A model generated the notes under the pieces. It saw only the letters and a list, made by a program, of their open reading frames with translations, was not told where the DNA came from and ran no database searches. A DNA stretch of 64,000 nucleotides from CAYULW01 sp964445815. Its GTDB lineage: Bacteria > Bacteroidota > Bacteroidia > Flavobacteriales_E > Vicingaceae. Made by a program: the position numbers and the translations under genes. Below, piece by piece: positions 26,549-35,383 of the stretch (its first letter is position 1; each line of letters starts with the position of its first letter). The stretch spans positions 1 through 64,000 of the forward strand of contig CAYULW010000006.1 of NCBI GenBank assembly GCA_964445815.1, in the 5' to 3' direction.

Positions 26549-28564
26549 CTATTTGATTTCAGGCTCCTCTTCAGATTCCTCTTCTTGATTTTCATTATCC
26601 TGATTAGTCTTTTCCTTCTCGTTGTCTGAATCTTCTATTCCTTTATCTTCTGTATGATGTTTCTCCAGTTCAGACTCAGATTCATCATTTTTCTTGATCT
26701 CTTCTTTAGGCGCCATATTCCCATTATCTTCTTCTGTTCCTTCCGGAGTAACTATCTTCTGTTGATCATCTTCCTCGTTAGGTTCTTCCGATTGTTCAAT
26801 GCTTTCATCTTTAGATGGATTTATTTCTTCATTGCTTTCTTCGCCTTTCGGATCAGCCGATTCCTGCTGAGTCTCTTGCTCATCAGATTCTCCTTGTCCA
26901 GGTTCTAAACTCTCCTTTTGTTCTTCAGTAGGGTTTATTTCTTGATTGTTTTCTTCTTCAGAATTTGTATCGTCCCCTTCTTCATCAAGGCTATTGTTCT
27001 CAGATGAATCAGGATATTCTTGATTACTCTCCTCTTCTTGAATGCCACTTTCATCACCCTCCGGAGTAATTACTTCGTTTTGATCCTCTTGCTCATTAGA
27101 CTCTTCGAGCTGCTCTTGGCCTTCTTCCTCAGGTATGATTACATCGGGCATTTTATCTTCTACTTCGCCTTCTGCTTCAGGTTGTTCTTCTTCTTGCTTT
27201 ATAACACCTCTATATGGAGCTCTTATTTCTTTAGATTTATCTGTTCCGAAAACTAAGTTAATGCCGAAGCGAACTTGCAAATGCTTGGTGTGTTGTGGTC
27301 TGAAAACACCGAGTAAGTTATCACTTACGACATAGAATTGAACCGGGCCGGGTTGTAAATTAAAGCCAAAGCCTAAATTATTATAAGATTTATTAATTAT
27401 CGTATATGAAGTGGCTAGAGTAATCCACTTGTTCATCTTTCTTGCATAGTTAACAGAGAACGCCGGCCTAAGAGATCCCTGAAAGTACTCTGATTGAATC
27501 AATCCGCCAAATAGATCTTGCTCAGTGAGTTTATAATTCGCACCAATATAAAACCTCGTTGGTAGCGGAGTAGAATACTTACCTGTCGATTCTTTTAATT
27601 CAAAAGCCTCTTCAAGCGAATCTATAACATGATCAAATGTCGAGGAGGTGTCTGTGTCATCACCATAGGCAGAGAATTCAATGCCATCAAAGCTAAACTC
27701 TCCACCATTATTAGCATGTGTTTTTGTATATGAATTCCAAGAGATTTGCCCAAGATCAAGAATACTCGCATTAAAGCTCAATTCATCTGAATATTCGTAA
27801 TAGGCACCAAGGTCGACACCATAACCCACATTATTTCTACTAAAAGCATAATCTGCCTCAGATTCATCTTTTATTGCTTTGTTATAATCATCATCGATCC
27901 CTGAGGTTCTTAAGGTAATGTCTGCTCTGGCAGTAAGTTCATAGGTATTGGGGTCTGTAGTCAATGAAATATCCGTTTTTTCGCTGTAGATATTTTCCAT
28001 CCCATATAAGTACTTGGCTTTTAATCCTAATCGTAGTTTTTCATTCAATTGATGAGAGAAACTTAAACCATATTCTCTGTAATGGGTCATATTAAAACCA
28101 ATTCCATTAAAATTTGCTGTATTGTCATTAAATCCGGTGTTTCCCTTATAAATTAATTGGATAAAGTCTTTAGGGTAGCTAAACCTGAAGCTGGCATTTT
28201 CTGTTATACTAAGAATGAATTGACTTCTGTTTCCGATTGAAATTCCAAATGACAACAGGTCTACTTTTGAATTGAAGGACAGGTAGTTTTCATCATCTAG
28301 CTCCTTGAGTAAGCTTTCAAAGTCCAGTTGTAAAGAATCTCCGTCTTTCTTAACAAGATCCGAATAAGCAAAACCACTATTGCTCAGATTGAGATAATTA
28401 GATGAAATTGCAGGTAGTCCAATGAAGAAGTTTCCGTTAAACCGATTGGAAGGATTACTGTAACTACTTTGTGGAATATCATGTAAACCATAGATTAAAA
28501 AATCTTGTTGCGTGTAACCTGCAAGTGAGAAAACTAAAGCGATTATAAAGCTAATTTTTTTCAT
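26549..28564 (-). CDS. DUF5723-like outer-membrane protein with long acidic tail
   Basis: This 671-residue protein has a Sec signal peptide (about 1-18), then a beta-strand-rich region to about residue 455 with the DUF5723-type start (LHDIPQSSYSNPS, FFIGLP) and many aromatic-ended strands typical of an outer-membrane barrel. The last 215 or so residues (26549 to about 27199) are almost only Glu, Asp, Asn, Gln, Ser, Pro and Lys, with reiterated TPEG and QEINP-like units and no sorting domain. The tail may lie in the periplasm or outside and bind cations or basic partners; inference only. It follows the lipoprotein gene by 11 bp. Confidence 0.88.
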   Translation of the reverse strand: MKKISFIIALVFSLAGYTQQDFLIYGLHDIPQSSYSNPSNRFNGNFFIGLPAISSNYLNLSNSGFAYSDLVKKDGDSLQLDFESLLKELDDENYLSFNSKVDLLSFGISIGNRSQFILSITENASFRFSYPKDFIQLIYKGNTGFNDNTANFNGIGFNMTHYREYGLSFSHQLNEKLRLGLKAKYLYGMENIYSEKTDISLTTDPNTYELTARADITLRTSGIDDDYNKAIKDESEADYAFSRNNVGYGVDLGAYYEYSDELSFNASILDLGQISWNSYTKTHANNGGEFSFDGIEFSAYGDDTDTSSTFDHVIDSLEEAFELKESTGKYSTPLPTRFYIGANYKLTEQDLFGGLIQSEYFQGSLRPAFSVNYARKMNKWITLATSYTIINKSYNNLGFGFNLQPGPVQFYVVSDNLLGVFRPQHTKHLQVRFGINLVFGTDKSKEIRAPYRGVIKQEEEQPEAEGEVEDKMPDVIIPEEEGQEQLEESNEQEDQNEVITPEGDESGIQEEESNQEYPDSSENNSLDEEGDDTNSEEENNQEINPTEEQKESLEPGQGESDEQETQQESADPKGEESNEEINPSKDESIEQSEEPNEEDDQQKIVTPEGTEEDNGNMAPKEEIKKNDESESELEKHHTEDKGIEDSDNEKEKTNQDNENQEEESEEEPEIK

Positions 28565-28575
28565 GTCTGTTTGGT

Positions 28576-30192
28576 TTAATCGATTAATATTGTTCCTTTA
28601 AATCCAACAGCCAGATCTACTCTATATTCAGGTCTGAAAGAGACAATAGTACTTGGTGTGTTGTTTGCTCCTGTGGTTTCCATGACTGCCCTAATAAGCA
28701 ACTTCTTGGAGTCTTTTAGTTTTCGCCAACGTTCTCTAACAACCTGAGTATCGGTATTTCTAGATGTGCTCTGCGTGACATTGCCGTTAGCATCTACACT
28801 AGCACCGGGAATTAGATTGCCTTGAGTGTTTTTAAACAAAGTATCAATCGGTATATAGTTTGAATCCGTAAATATGAGTTGTATATCTACTGCTATGGGA
28901 AAGCCATTGTTTACTCTAGTGCGAATCAACCCTTCTTCTAATTCTTCAACGCCATCTAATGATAGGTCGACGGTATCAATCATTTCAAAGCCACTTGCAT
29001 AACCTGTCAAGGGTAAAGTCAATTTAACGTCAAGCCCGATTCTGCTTGTGTCAGATAAGAAATTTCTTTGACTTCCACTTCCCGGAGGGTTGGGAGAAGC
29101 TTTAGAATCATAAGCAATTGTACGAACCAACTTGGAAACAATATTATCTATATTGGATCTATTGTCAAGAATTATTTTGGTTGGTATTCGCTTTCCTAAA
29201 GAGTCAAATTCGAGAGAAATGACGGTATCTTTAAAAGGTACTCCACTAATAGTTTGAATCTCATCAATCGGTTGCCCATCCGCATAGATCGCATTCAAAT
29301 AATCAAAGTTTAAATCAATCGGGAGGCCGTAACTGTTTTGGATAGATAACTCTAAGAATGGATTAGAAAGAAAAAATGTTCCATTAATAAAATTCTTAAA
29401 AATGCCAATTTTAAACGTGTCCTGTCTTAGGTCAAATTGATCTTGTCCGATATAACCGTAAAACTCTTTAAAATTAAGGTTCTCTAGTTCGATACTTATC
29501 TTTAACTCATCGTTGGGGTCATTTGGGTTGCCAGAAACATGAGTGCCTATAATTTCATATTTGACAGGTACTTTGTTGATGTCAGTTCCGCCAAGTGTCA
29601 TATCCATGATATATCCTGTTAGATCAGCATTGTCTGCTCTTGCTACATCTGTTATACCATCTGAAGCTGGTAGATTTACAGTTAGGCTTAAGGGAGTACC
29701 TGAATTATTCTTTATGCTTGGAAATGTTGCTGTAACTTGTAATTCATGCTGAATTCTTGAAGCAATTGATAGGTCAAAATTGCCGGTTTTTAGCAACAAG
29801 CTATCTACCTCAATACCATTGGATAAATTATACTCTATTGTGTCTCTTAGAGTAATTGATGTTGGAGGCCCTGCTGGAATAAGAATATTATTTTGAGTTA
29901 AAGTTTTGTTGAAAGTTGGTATAGATACTCTCTCACCTCCAAGATTTGAAAGTACTGTGCCATCATAAATCAATTGGACGACTCCCTGACTATTTGGTAC
30001 AAGTAGCCCACTTGAATCTTCATTGATTAAGACTTCTTCTAATGTTAGAGAAGATTTTGCAAGAGGAATTGCAAACTCGGGTCGCCAGTCTGTGGTTTTG
30101 ATTTTATCGAATTCAAAATAGTCCTCAGTACATCCATAGATGAGTATAGTAATGGCAATTACAGTAAAGCCAATAAAGCGGTTGTTTCTCAT
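28576..30192 (-). CDS. Large lipoprotein, function unknown
   Basis: This 538-residue protein has a lipoprotein signal (lipobox IYGC, lipid cysteine 21) followed by a beta-rich, Asn/Asp/Thr-rich chain with no enzyme motif I recognise. An N-terminal stretch DWRPEFAIPLAKSSLTLEEVL resembles openings of large Bacteroidota surface lipoproteins. It sits 11 bp upstream of the DUF5723-like barrel gene on the same strand, suggesting an outer-membrane barrel plus lipoprotein pair. Function unknown. Confidence 0.85.
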   Translation of the reverse strand: MRNNRFIGFTVIAITILIYGCTEDYFEFDKIKTTDWRPEFAIPLAKSSLTLEEVLINEDSSGLLVPNSQGVVQLIYDGTVLSNLGGERVSIPTFNKTLTQNNILIPAGPPTSITLRDTIEYNLSNGIEVDSLLLKTGNFDLSIASRIQHELQVTATFPSIKNNSGTPLSLTVNLPASDGITDVARADNADLTGYIMDMTLGGTDINKVPVKYEIIGTHVSGNPNDPNDELKISIELENLNFKEFYGYIGQDQFDLRQDTFKIGIFKNFINGTFFLSNPFLELSIQNSYGLPIDLNFDYLNAIYADGQPIDEIQTISGVPFKDTVISLEFDSLGKRIPTKIILDNRSNIDNIVSKLVRTIAYDSKASPNPPGSGSQRNFLSDTSRIGLDVKLTLPLTGYASGFEMIDTVDLSLDGVEELEEGLIRTRVNNGFPIAVDIQLIFTDSNYIPIDTLFKNTQGNLIPGASVDANGNVTQSTSRNTDTQVVRERWRKLKDSKKLLIRAVMETTGANNTPSTIVSFRPEYRVDLAVGFKGTILID

Positions 30193-30256
30193 GATAGTAT
30201 AGAAATTAATGGTAGATGTAAATATACATTTTATCCTTTAAGGCTCAAATAAGCAG

Positions 30257-30856
30257 TTATATCTTGAGCTTAAGTTGCTTTGGAAGAAGTTGATAACTTT
30301 TTCTATGATAGGTTGATATACCATGCTCAATAATTGCGTTACGATGAAATCTTGTAGGATAACCCTTGTTTTTATTCCATCCATAATCAGGGAATTCTTT
30401 ATCTAAAGCATCCATAATGTGATCTCTATGAGTTTTTGCCAGTATACTTGCTGCAGCAATTGATTTAAACTTAGCATCACCTTTAATGATACAATGGTGT
30501 TCTACACCTTTATAAGGGTTGAATCTATTTCCATCAATGAGTAATAGGTCAAAGTTTTGTTTCAACTGATCAATGGCTCTATGCATTGCTAAAAATGAGG
30601 CATTTAAAATATTGATCTGATCTATTTCTTCATGACTAACTACACCAATCCCATAATCCAGATTGTAGCGAATCCATTGTTCCAATGTTACTCTCTGTTT
30701 CAAATTGAGCTTTTTGGAATCATTTAATGGGATAGGTGGTTTGTAGGTTTGATTAATTATTACTGCTGCGGCTACTACTGGGCCTGCTAAACAACCTCTT
30801 CCTGCTTCGTCGCATCCCACTTCAATTTTTCCCTTTTTTAAATATGATTTTAGCAC
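30257..30856 (-). CDS. rnhB: Ribonuclease HII
   Basis: RNase HII nicks RNA embedded in DNA, starting ribonucleotide excision repair. The 199-residue protein has the active-site acids in GCDEAGRGCLAGPV, the LLIDGN aspartate and the KGDAKFKSIAAASILAKTHRD segment. I place the start at GTG 30856 (LKSYLKKGKIEVG), one base after the glycosyltransferase stop; a longer frame from 30946 would run inside the upstream gene with non-homologous residues. It is translationally coupled to the glycosyltransferase. Confidence 0.94.
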   Translation of the reverse strand: MLKSYLKKGKIEVGCDEAGRGCLAGPVVAAAVIINQTYKPPIPLNDSKKLNLKQRVTLEQWIRYNLDYGIGVVSHEEIDQINILNASFLAMHRAIDQLKQNFDLLLIDGNRFNPYKGVEHHCIIKGDAKFKSIAAASILAKTHRDHIMDALDKEFPDYGWNKNKGYPTRFHRNAIIEHGISTYHRKSYQLLPKQLKLKI

Positions 30857-30857
30857 C

Positions 30858-31979
30858 TTAACCGATTGTTTTTTCAATGGATTGATTAAGAAGTTGAGTT
30901 GTTTTTTCCCATGAGAAAAGTTGACGTTGTTTTTTCCCTTCTTCAATCAATTGTGTCCTAAGATCCAAATTAGTTTCGATTTGAAGCATATGCTCAGAGA
31001 TATACTCTATGTCTTCAGGATCAGAAAGTAATGCCGCTTTTCCTGCAACTTCAGGCATAGAAGTGGTGTTGGATGCAATTATAGGTGTTTCGCAGCTCAT
31101 GGCTTCCAATATTGGAATTCCAAAACCTTCAAAATAGGGCAAGTAGGTCAGTGCAGTAGCTCCTGATAGAAGTTGTGCTAGTGTTTCATCACTTTGTCTA
31201 CCTAAAAATTTGACGCTGTCTTTTTTTGTTAAATTTTGATAGATGTGTTCCAAATCTGTGGTCCACCATTTTTTATTACCTACAATCAATAAATTACAAT
31301 TACCACCTTTCGTTTTGTAAAGATCAAACGCCATTAAGAGGTGGTTTAAGTTTTTTCTCGGATGTATGGTGCCTATAAAGATAAAATAATCTTTGCCATT
31401 GCTAAATCTTTGTTTAACCCCCTCAATATTAGATTGATTACTTGGTTTAAAGCGGTCAACAGCACCATTGTATACAACATCAATCGTATCAGACTGAATA
31501 TTAAGTGTTTTAGCAATATCTAATTTTGAATATGAAGATACTGTAGCTATCCTTGAGGCTCTCCTGGCATATTTTGGAAAAAAGTAATTGAGATATGCAC
31601 GATGACTCCATTTCACATGCTGAGGCAGGTGTATGAAGTTGAGGTCATGAATAACTGCAAGACTTTTCATCTTAAGTCCGCTAGGAATCCATCCTTCAGG
31701 TGAAATAAAAAGATCAAAACTGTTCTTGTTTAAAAAAAACCTTAGACTGTATTCAAACCAGATGAACCATAATATTGGATGTCTTGCCTGAGGGTTAAGC
31801 GTTATTAAGCTTACGTTTTTGCCAAACGAAAATTCTTTGGGAGGGGGACGATCAAAAATTAGAGTAAACTGATCGTTTGGCCTGAGAAGGATGAGCCTTT
31901 TTATAGTCTCATAAGTAAAGCGGCCAATCCCGTCAAGTTTATCCGGTATCAATAAACGCGTATTTACCGCGATCTTCAT
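30858..31979 (-). CDS. GT4-family glycosyltransferase
   Basis: This 373-residue cytoplasmic enzyme has a GT-B fold: an N-terminal acceptor domain with LDGIGRFTYE, then a nucleotide-sugar domain with IGTIHPRKN and the E-x7-E motif in EGFGIPILEAMSCETP. It likely adds a sugar (mannose or related) to a lipid-linked glycan; the donor cannot be read from sequence. It overlaps the methyltransferase by ATGA (31976-31979) and faces the divergent flippase/Wzz/ligase genes, which places it in surface-polysaccharide assembly. Confidence 0.92.
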   Translation of the reverse strand: MKIAVNTRLLIPDKLDGIGRFTYETIKRLILLRPNDQFTLIFDRPPPKEFSFGKNVSLITLNPQARHPILWFIWFEYSLRFFLNKNSFDLFISPEGWIPSGLKMKSLAVIHDLNFIHLPQHVKWSHRAYLNYFFPKYARRASRIATVSSYSKLDIAKTLNIQSDTIDVVYNGAVDRFKPSNQSNIEGVKQRFSNGKDYFIFIGTIHPRKNLNHLLMAFDLYKTKGGNCNLLIVGNKKWWTTDLEHIYQNLTKKDSVKFLGRQSDETLAQLLSGATALTYLPYFEGFGIPILEAMSCETPIIASNTTSMPEVAGKAALLSDPEDIEYISEHMLQIETNLDLRTQLIEEGKKQRQLFSWEKTTQLLNQSIEKTIG

Positions 31980-32797
31980 TTACTCTTTTCAACCAAAAAA
32001 TTAATTCCGAAGAAAAAGTATTCTTTTAAGAATTTGCTTTTTTTCCAAAGTAATTGTTCTTTTTCTACCTTCTCCTTAGCTTTTGAGTTTGGAAACATAA
32101 AGGGGAGGTAATATCGGATGTATTGAACACTATCATTAACAATTCGAAGTCCTTGTTGCTTGAATTCACGATCCCACTTCTTTAAGCTTCTAATGTTCTC
32201 ATTTCCCAAAAGAATATTTTTTTGAAGTGTCTCATCATAAATTTCTATGATTCTCTTATTTCCGCGTTGCAGGAACAATTTGGCGCTTTGAATCACATTG
32301 TTTCCATTTTCTTCAATAATCAATAAACGTCCGTTTGGGCTCAAGACTTTGTTTAATATAGATAGGGCCTTCTGAAGAGGTTCCAGATGATGTAAAGTGT
32401 CCTGAATAATTATCAGGTCGTAGCTTTCGGCTTCAAATTGATGATCAAAAATATTCTCATAAGAATATGTAAACAATGAAGTATCACCAAATTGAGACCA
32501 GTACTCTAAGCGTTTAGGTAATTGCTTTATATAATGCTCAAGTGTTGTTCCATGACTAGATATGCCATTAATGGATAAGAAAATTGCAGTTGTCCCAAAG
32601 CCACATCCGCAGTCCCATATCTTTTGATTAGGATCATCAATGTGATCTATTATGTATTGTAATCTTTGACAGAAATAGGCTTTTCTGTATTCGAATCTAG
32701 AAGGATCCTCTAGGTACTTGTAATAGTATCTCAAGTCCTTGTTTCCCTTTAATTCTTCAACAAAATGGTCAAAGAATGTTTCAACCGTCATTTTCAT
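31976..32797 (-). CDS. SAM-dependent methyltransferase
   Basis: This 273-residue class I methyltransferase has the SAM-binding glycine motif WDCGCGFGTTAIF near residue 65, the acidic loop YDLIIIQDTLHHLEP, and a post-motif LSPNGRLLIIEE. It probably modifies a sugar, lipid or polysaccharide terminus given its neighbours. ATG 32797 is the first start; ATG 32791 is an alternative two codons on. A promoter (TTG-17-TATATTTG) lies 17 nt upstream. Confidence 0.9.
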   Translation of the reverse strand: MKMTVETFFDHFVEELKGNKDLRYYYKYLEDPSRFEYRKAYFCQRLQYIIDHIDDPNQKIWDCGCGFGTTAIFLSINGISSHGTTLEHYIKQLPKRLEYWSQFGDTSLFTYSYENIFDHQFEAESYDLIIIQDTLHHLEPLQKALSILNKVLSPNGRLLIIEENGNNVIQSAKLFLQRGNKRIIEIYDETLQKNILLGNENIRSLKKWDREFKQQGLRIVNDSVQYIRYYLPFMFPNSKAKEKVEKEQLLWKKSKFLKEYFFFGINFLVEKSK

Positions 32798-32814
32798 CCT
32801 TTCATTAAAAGCTG

Positions 32815-32842
32815 CAAATATACATCCCTAGATTGAATTCAA
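32815..32842 (-). promoter_or_regulatory. Promoter of the methyltransferase-glycosyltransferase-rnhB operon
   Basis: On the minus strand TTG (32840-32842), a 17 bp spacer, then TATATTTG (32815-32822), an exact -7 match, 17 nt before the ATG at 32797. Confidence 0.7.
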
Positions 32843-32893
32843 TTAGATATCGAAAGGGAATGCGTTATTTTGTCAAACTAGCTTTTTCGACTT

Positions 32894-34345
32894 ATGCAGC
32901 GAAAATTTATAGGAAATCTACTCTTCGTTATCTTTCTTAATTTACTGGTTAAGCCTTTTTGGATTTTAGGCATAGATGTGACCGTTCAAAATAGAGTGGG
33001 AGAGGAGGATTATGGACTTTATTACCCCCTATTTGGTTTCGCCATATTGTTAAACATAATTCTGGATTTCGGAATAACAAACTACAACAATCGGAATATA
33101 GCACAGCATGGTCATATGTTGTCACGCTATTTTTCAGGAATCTTTAACGTAAAACTGTTTTTAGGAATCATCTATTTTGCGTTAACATTGATATTTGGTC
33201 TTATTGTAGGTTATGAAGGACGAGCGATCTATTTATTGATTCTCCTCAGCATTAATCAGTTTCTCTCCTCAATGATCTTATATCTTCGGTCTAATCTTGC
33301 AGGTCTTCATTTGTTTAAGTTAGATGGATTGTTTTCTGTCTTGGATAGAGTTTTGATGATCTTAATTTGTGGAATACTACTCTGGCATCCTTACTTTTCT
33401 TCATCTTTTAGAATAGAATGGTTTGTTTATGCACAGATGTTTTCATACATGATTGCAGCTATTGTCGCATTTGCTGTTGTTTTTACAAAGGCAGACTTTT
33501 TTCGACCCAAGCTCAATACAAATATGTTTCGCATCATCTTAAGACAAAGTTTTCCATTTGCCTTATTGGTTTTACTCATGTCATTCTATTATCGATTGGA
33601 TTCAGTTATGATTGAACGATTATTAGAAAATGGTCAATTTGAAGCAGGTATTTATGCAAAGGCGTATCGTTTATTAGAAGGGTTTAATATGTTTGGTTAC
33701 TTGTTTGCGGGTATACTTTTACCCATGTTTTCAAGAATGCTAAAGGAAAACAAGTCTGTTCATCATCTTGTTAAGTTGTCCTTCAACCTCATCTTTATTC
33801 CCACAATTGCTATTGCTATTGTTTCTTTCTTTTATGGTTATGAGATAATGAACTTGTTATACTATACCAACATCAATGAAGCAGCTGAGGTTTATTCCGT
33901 TCTAATGTTTTCTTTCGTGGCAATAGCTCTGACTTATGTTTATGGTACACTTTTAACAGCGAATGGCAGTTTAAAAGCCTTGAACATTATATCATTGGTA
34001 GGCCTTGTTCTTAATGTGATATTCAATTCCCTTTTAATACCTGTGATTGGCGCGAAAGGTGCAGCCATAGCTACATTAATTACACAGGCTGTTGTAATTA
34101 TTACTCAGATAGTTGTTTCTCGGTCTATAATTCAACTTCCGGTGCGTTTACTACAAGTATTAAAATATGCGGTGCTTACTATTGTTGGTGTAGCGATTAG
34201 TTATGTGCTTGATTCATTAAATTTTGATTGGAGGATAACTTGTTCTTTAATACTCATTCTTTTTCCTATTTTGGGTGTTGTATTTAGGTTTTATAAGCTA
34301 TCTGAGATTAAGGTTTTGCTTACAGGAGCTAAGCCTCAGGGATAA
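32894..34345 (+). CDS. Wzx-type polysaccharide flippase
   Basis: This 483-residue inner-membrane protein has 12-14 hydrophobic helices, with the polysaccharide-biosynthesis (MOP/Wzx) features NYNNRNIAQH near residue 65 and the C-terminal VIGAKGAAIATLITQ repeat. It is expected to flip undecaprenyl-linked repeat units to the periplasmic face. It is divergent from the methyltransferase and starts a block with two Wzz-like genes and an O-antigen ligase/polymerase. An imperfect -7 box TAGCTTTT (32879-32886) precedes it. Confidence 0.9.
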   Translation: MQRKFIGNLLFVIFLNLLVKPFWILGIDVTVQNRVGEEDYGLYYPLFGFAILLNIILDFGITNYNNRNIAQHGHMLSRYFSGIFNVKLFLGIIYFALTLIFGLIVGYEGRAIYLLILLSINQFLSSMILYLRSNLAGLHLFKLDGLFSVLDRVLMILICGILLWHPYFSSSFRIEWFVYAQMFSYMIAAIVAFAVVFTKADFFRPKLNTNMFRIILRQSFPFALLVLLMSFYYRLDSVMIERLLENGQFEAGIYAKAYRLLEGFNMFGYLFAGILLPMFSRMLKENKSVHHLVKLSFNLIFIPTIAIAIVSFFYGYEIMNLLYYTNINEAAEVYSVLMFSFVAIALTYVYGTLLTANGSLKALNIISLVGLVLNVIFNSLLIPVIGAKGAAIATLITQAVVIITQIVVSRSIIQLPVRLLQVLKYAVLTIVGVAISYVLDSLNFDWRITCSLILILFPILGVVFRFYKLSEIKVLLTGAKPQG

Positions 34346-34354
34346 TAAATTGCT

Positions 34355-34362
34355 TACTTTTG
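34355..34362 (+). promoter_or_regulatory. Possible -7 box before the first Wzz-like gene
   Basis: TACTTTTG, an exact TAnnTTTG match, 25 nt before the ATG at 34388. No TTG lies 17-23 bp upstream, so this is a weak promoter call that would separate the Wzz-like genes from the flippase gene. Confidence 0.4.
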
Positions 34363-34387
34363 TCAACTTTCAAAAACAATAGTTAAG

Positions 34388-35377
34388 ATGAGTAATCAGC
34401 AATATGATATTAATTCCAAAGGAATGCTCACCTTCATGCAGAAATGGAAAAATGTAATACTCACAACATGTGGGTTAGCTTTGATGACATCAGCTACTTT
34501 TTCATACTTCATAGAAGATAAATACGAGTCTTCTGTTATCTTGTTTCCATCGACAACCTCGTCTATATCAAGGGCTCTTTTAAATGATGAAAATTACAAA
34601 GAGAAGGATTTCTTAGAATTTGGGGAAGAGGAAGAAGCAGAGCAGATGATTCAGATTCTGCGTTCGGATAAAATACGAAGGCATATCATTCAGAAATTTG
34701 ATTTGATGAATCATTACAGGATTAATCCTGATGAAAAATACCGTCAAACTAAACTTAATGACGAGTATGATTCTAACATTGACTTTTATCGAACCAAGTT
34801 TATGTCGGTAAAGATTGAAGTTCAGGATAAAGATCCTGAGTTTGCTGCTCAAATAGCAAATGAGATTGCATTAATGTACGATAGCATTAGAAACACAATG
34901 CTTAAGAAAGTTGCCATACAAGCATTTGAAATTGTGAAAAAAGAGTATAGTAATCTGGTCAATGATATTAACTTAATGGAGGATACACTGAATCAGATTA
35001 GAGCCAAAGGGGTACAAGATTATGAAACTCAGGTTGAAGTTTTGAGTGATCAATATGGAGCTGCTTTGGTTAAAGGTAATCAGTCAGCCGCTAAAGCTTT
35101 GAAATCTAAATTAGATACACTTTCTAAGTACGGAGGTAAGTATCTAAGTCTTGTGCAGCAACTTGAATACGAAAGAGAAAAGCTAAGTGATCTCAGAGAG
35201 GTTTATTCTGAAGCCAGGGTTAATGCCTTTTCTACTATTGACCAGAAGTTTGTTGTTAACGAGGCATTTCCGGCTGAAAAAGCGAGTTATCCGATTCGAT
35301 GGTTAATTGTTGCGGTCTCTGTAGTTGCAACATATCTTTTTACAATGATAATCCTTGTATTAATAGATCCTAAATAA
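34388..35377 (+). CDS. Wzz/GumC-like chain-length protein 1
   Basis: This 329-residue protein has an N-terminal membrane helix (about 20-42), a periplasmic region with a long coiled coil (about 165-275) and a C-terminal membrane helix after SYPIRWLIV (about 295-325). This is the polysaccharide copolymerase layout, which sets glycan chain length. No cytoplasmic tyrosine-kinase domain is attached. The next gene encodes a paralogue with the same SYPIRWLIV boundary motif. Confidence 0.9.
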   Translation: MSNQQYDINSKGMLTFMQKWKNVILTTCGLALMTSATFSYFIEDKYESSVILFPSTTSSISRALLNDENYKEKDFLEFGEEEEAEQMIQILRSDKIRRHIIQKFDLMNHYRINPDEKYRQTKLNDEYDSNIDFYRTKFMSVKIEVQDKDPEFAAQIANEIALMYDSIRNTMLKKVAIQAFEIVKKEYSNLVNDINLMEDTLNQIRAKGVQDYETQVEVLSDQYGAALVKGNQSAAKALKSKLDTLSKYGGKYLSLVQQLEYEREKLSDLREVYSEARVNAFSTIDQKFVVNEAFPAEKASYPIRWLIVAVSVVATYLFTMIILVLIDPK

Positions 35378-35383
35378 GAACGT

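Noticed and set aside
26654..27335. Plus-strand frames rich in Phe, Leu and Ile that look like small membrane proteins
   Set aside because: They are the antisense reading of the Glu/Asp codons in the acidic tail (GAA/GAT read as TTC/ATC), with no promoter or conserved motif.
30238..30273. Inverted repeat GCTCAA/TTGAGC at the end of rnhB as a terminator
   Set aside because: The stem is short, the loop is about 15 nt, it overlaps coding sequence, and no T-run follows on either strand.
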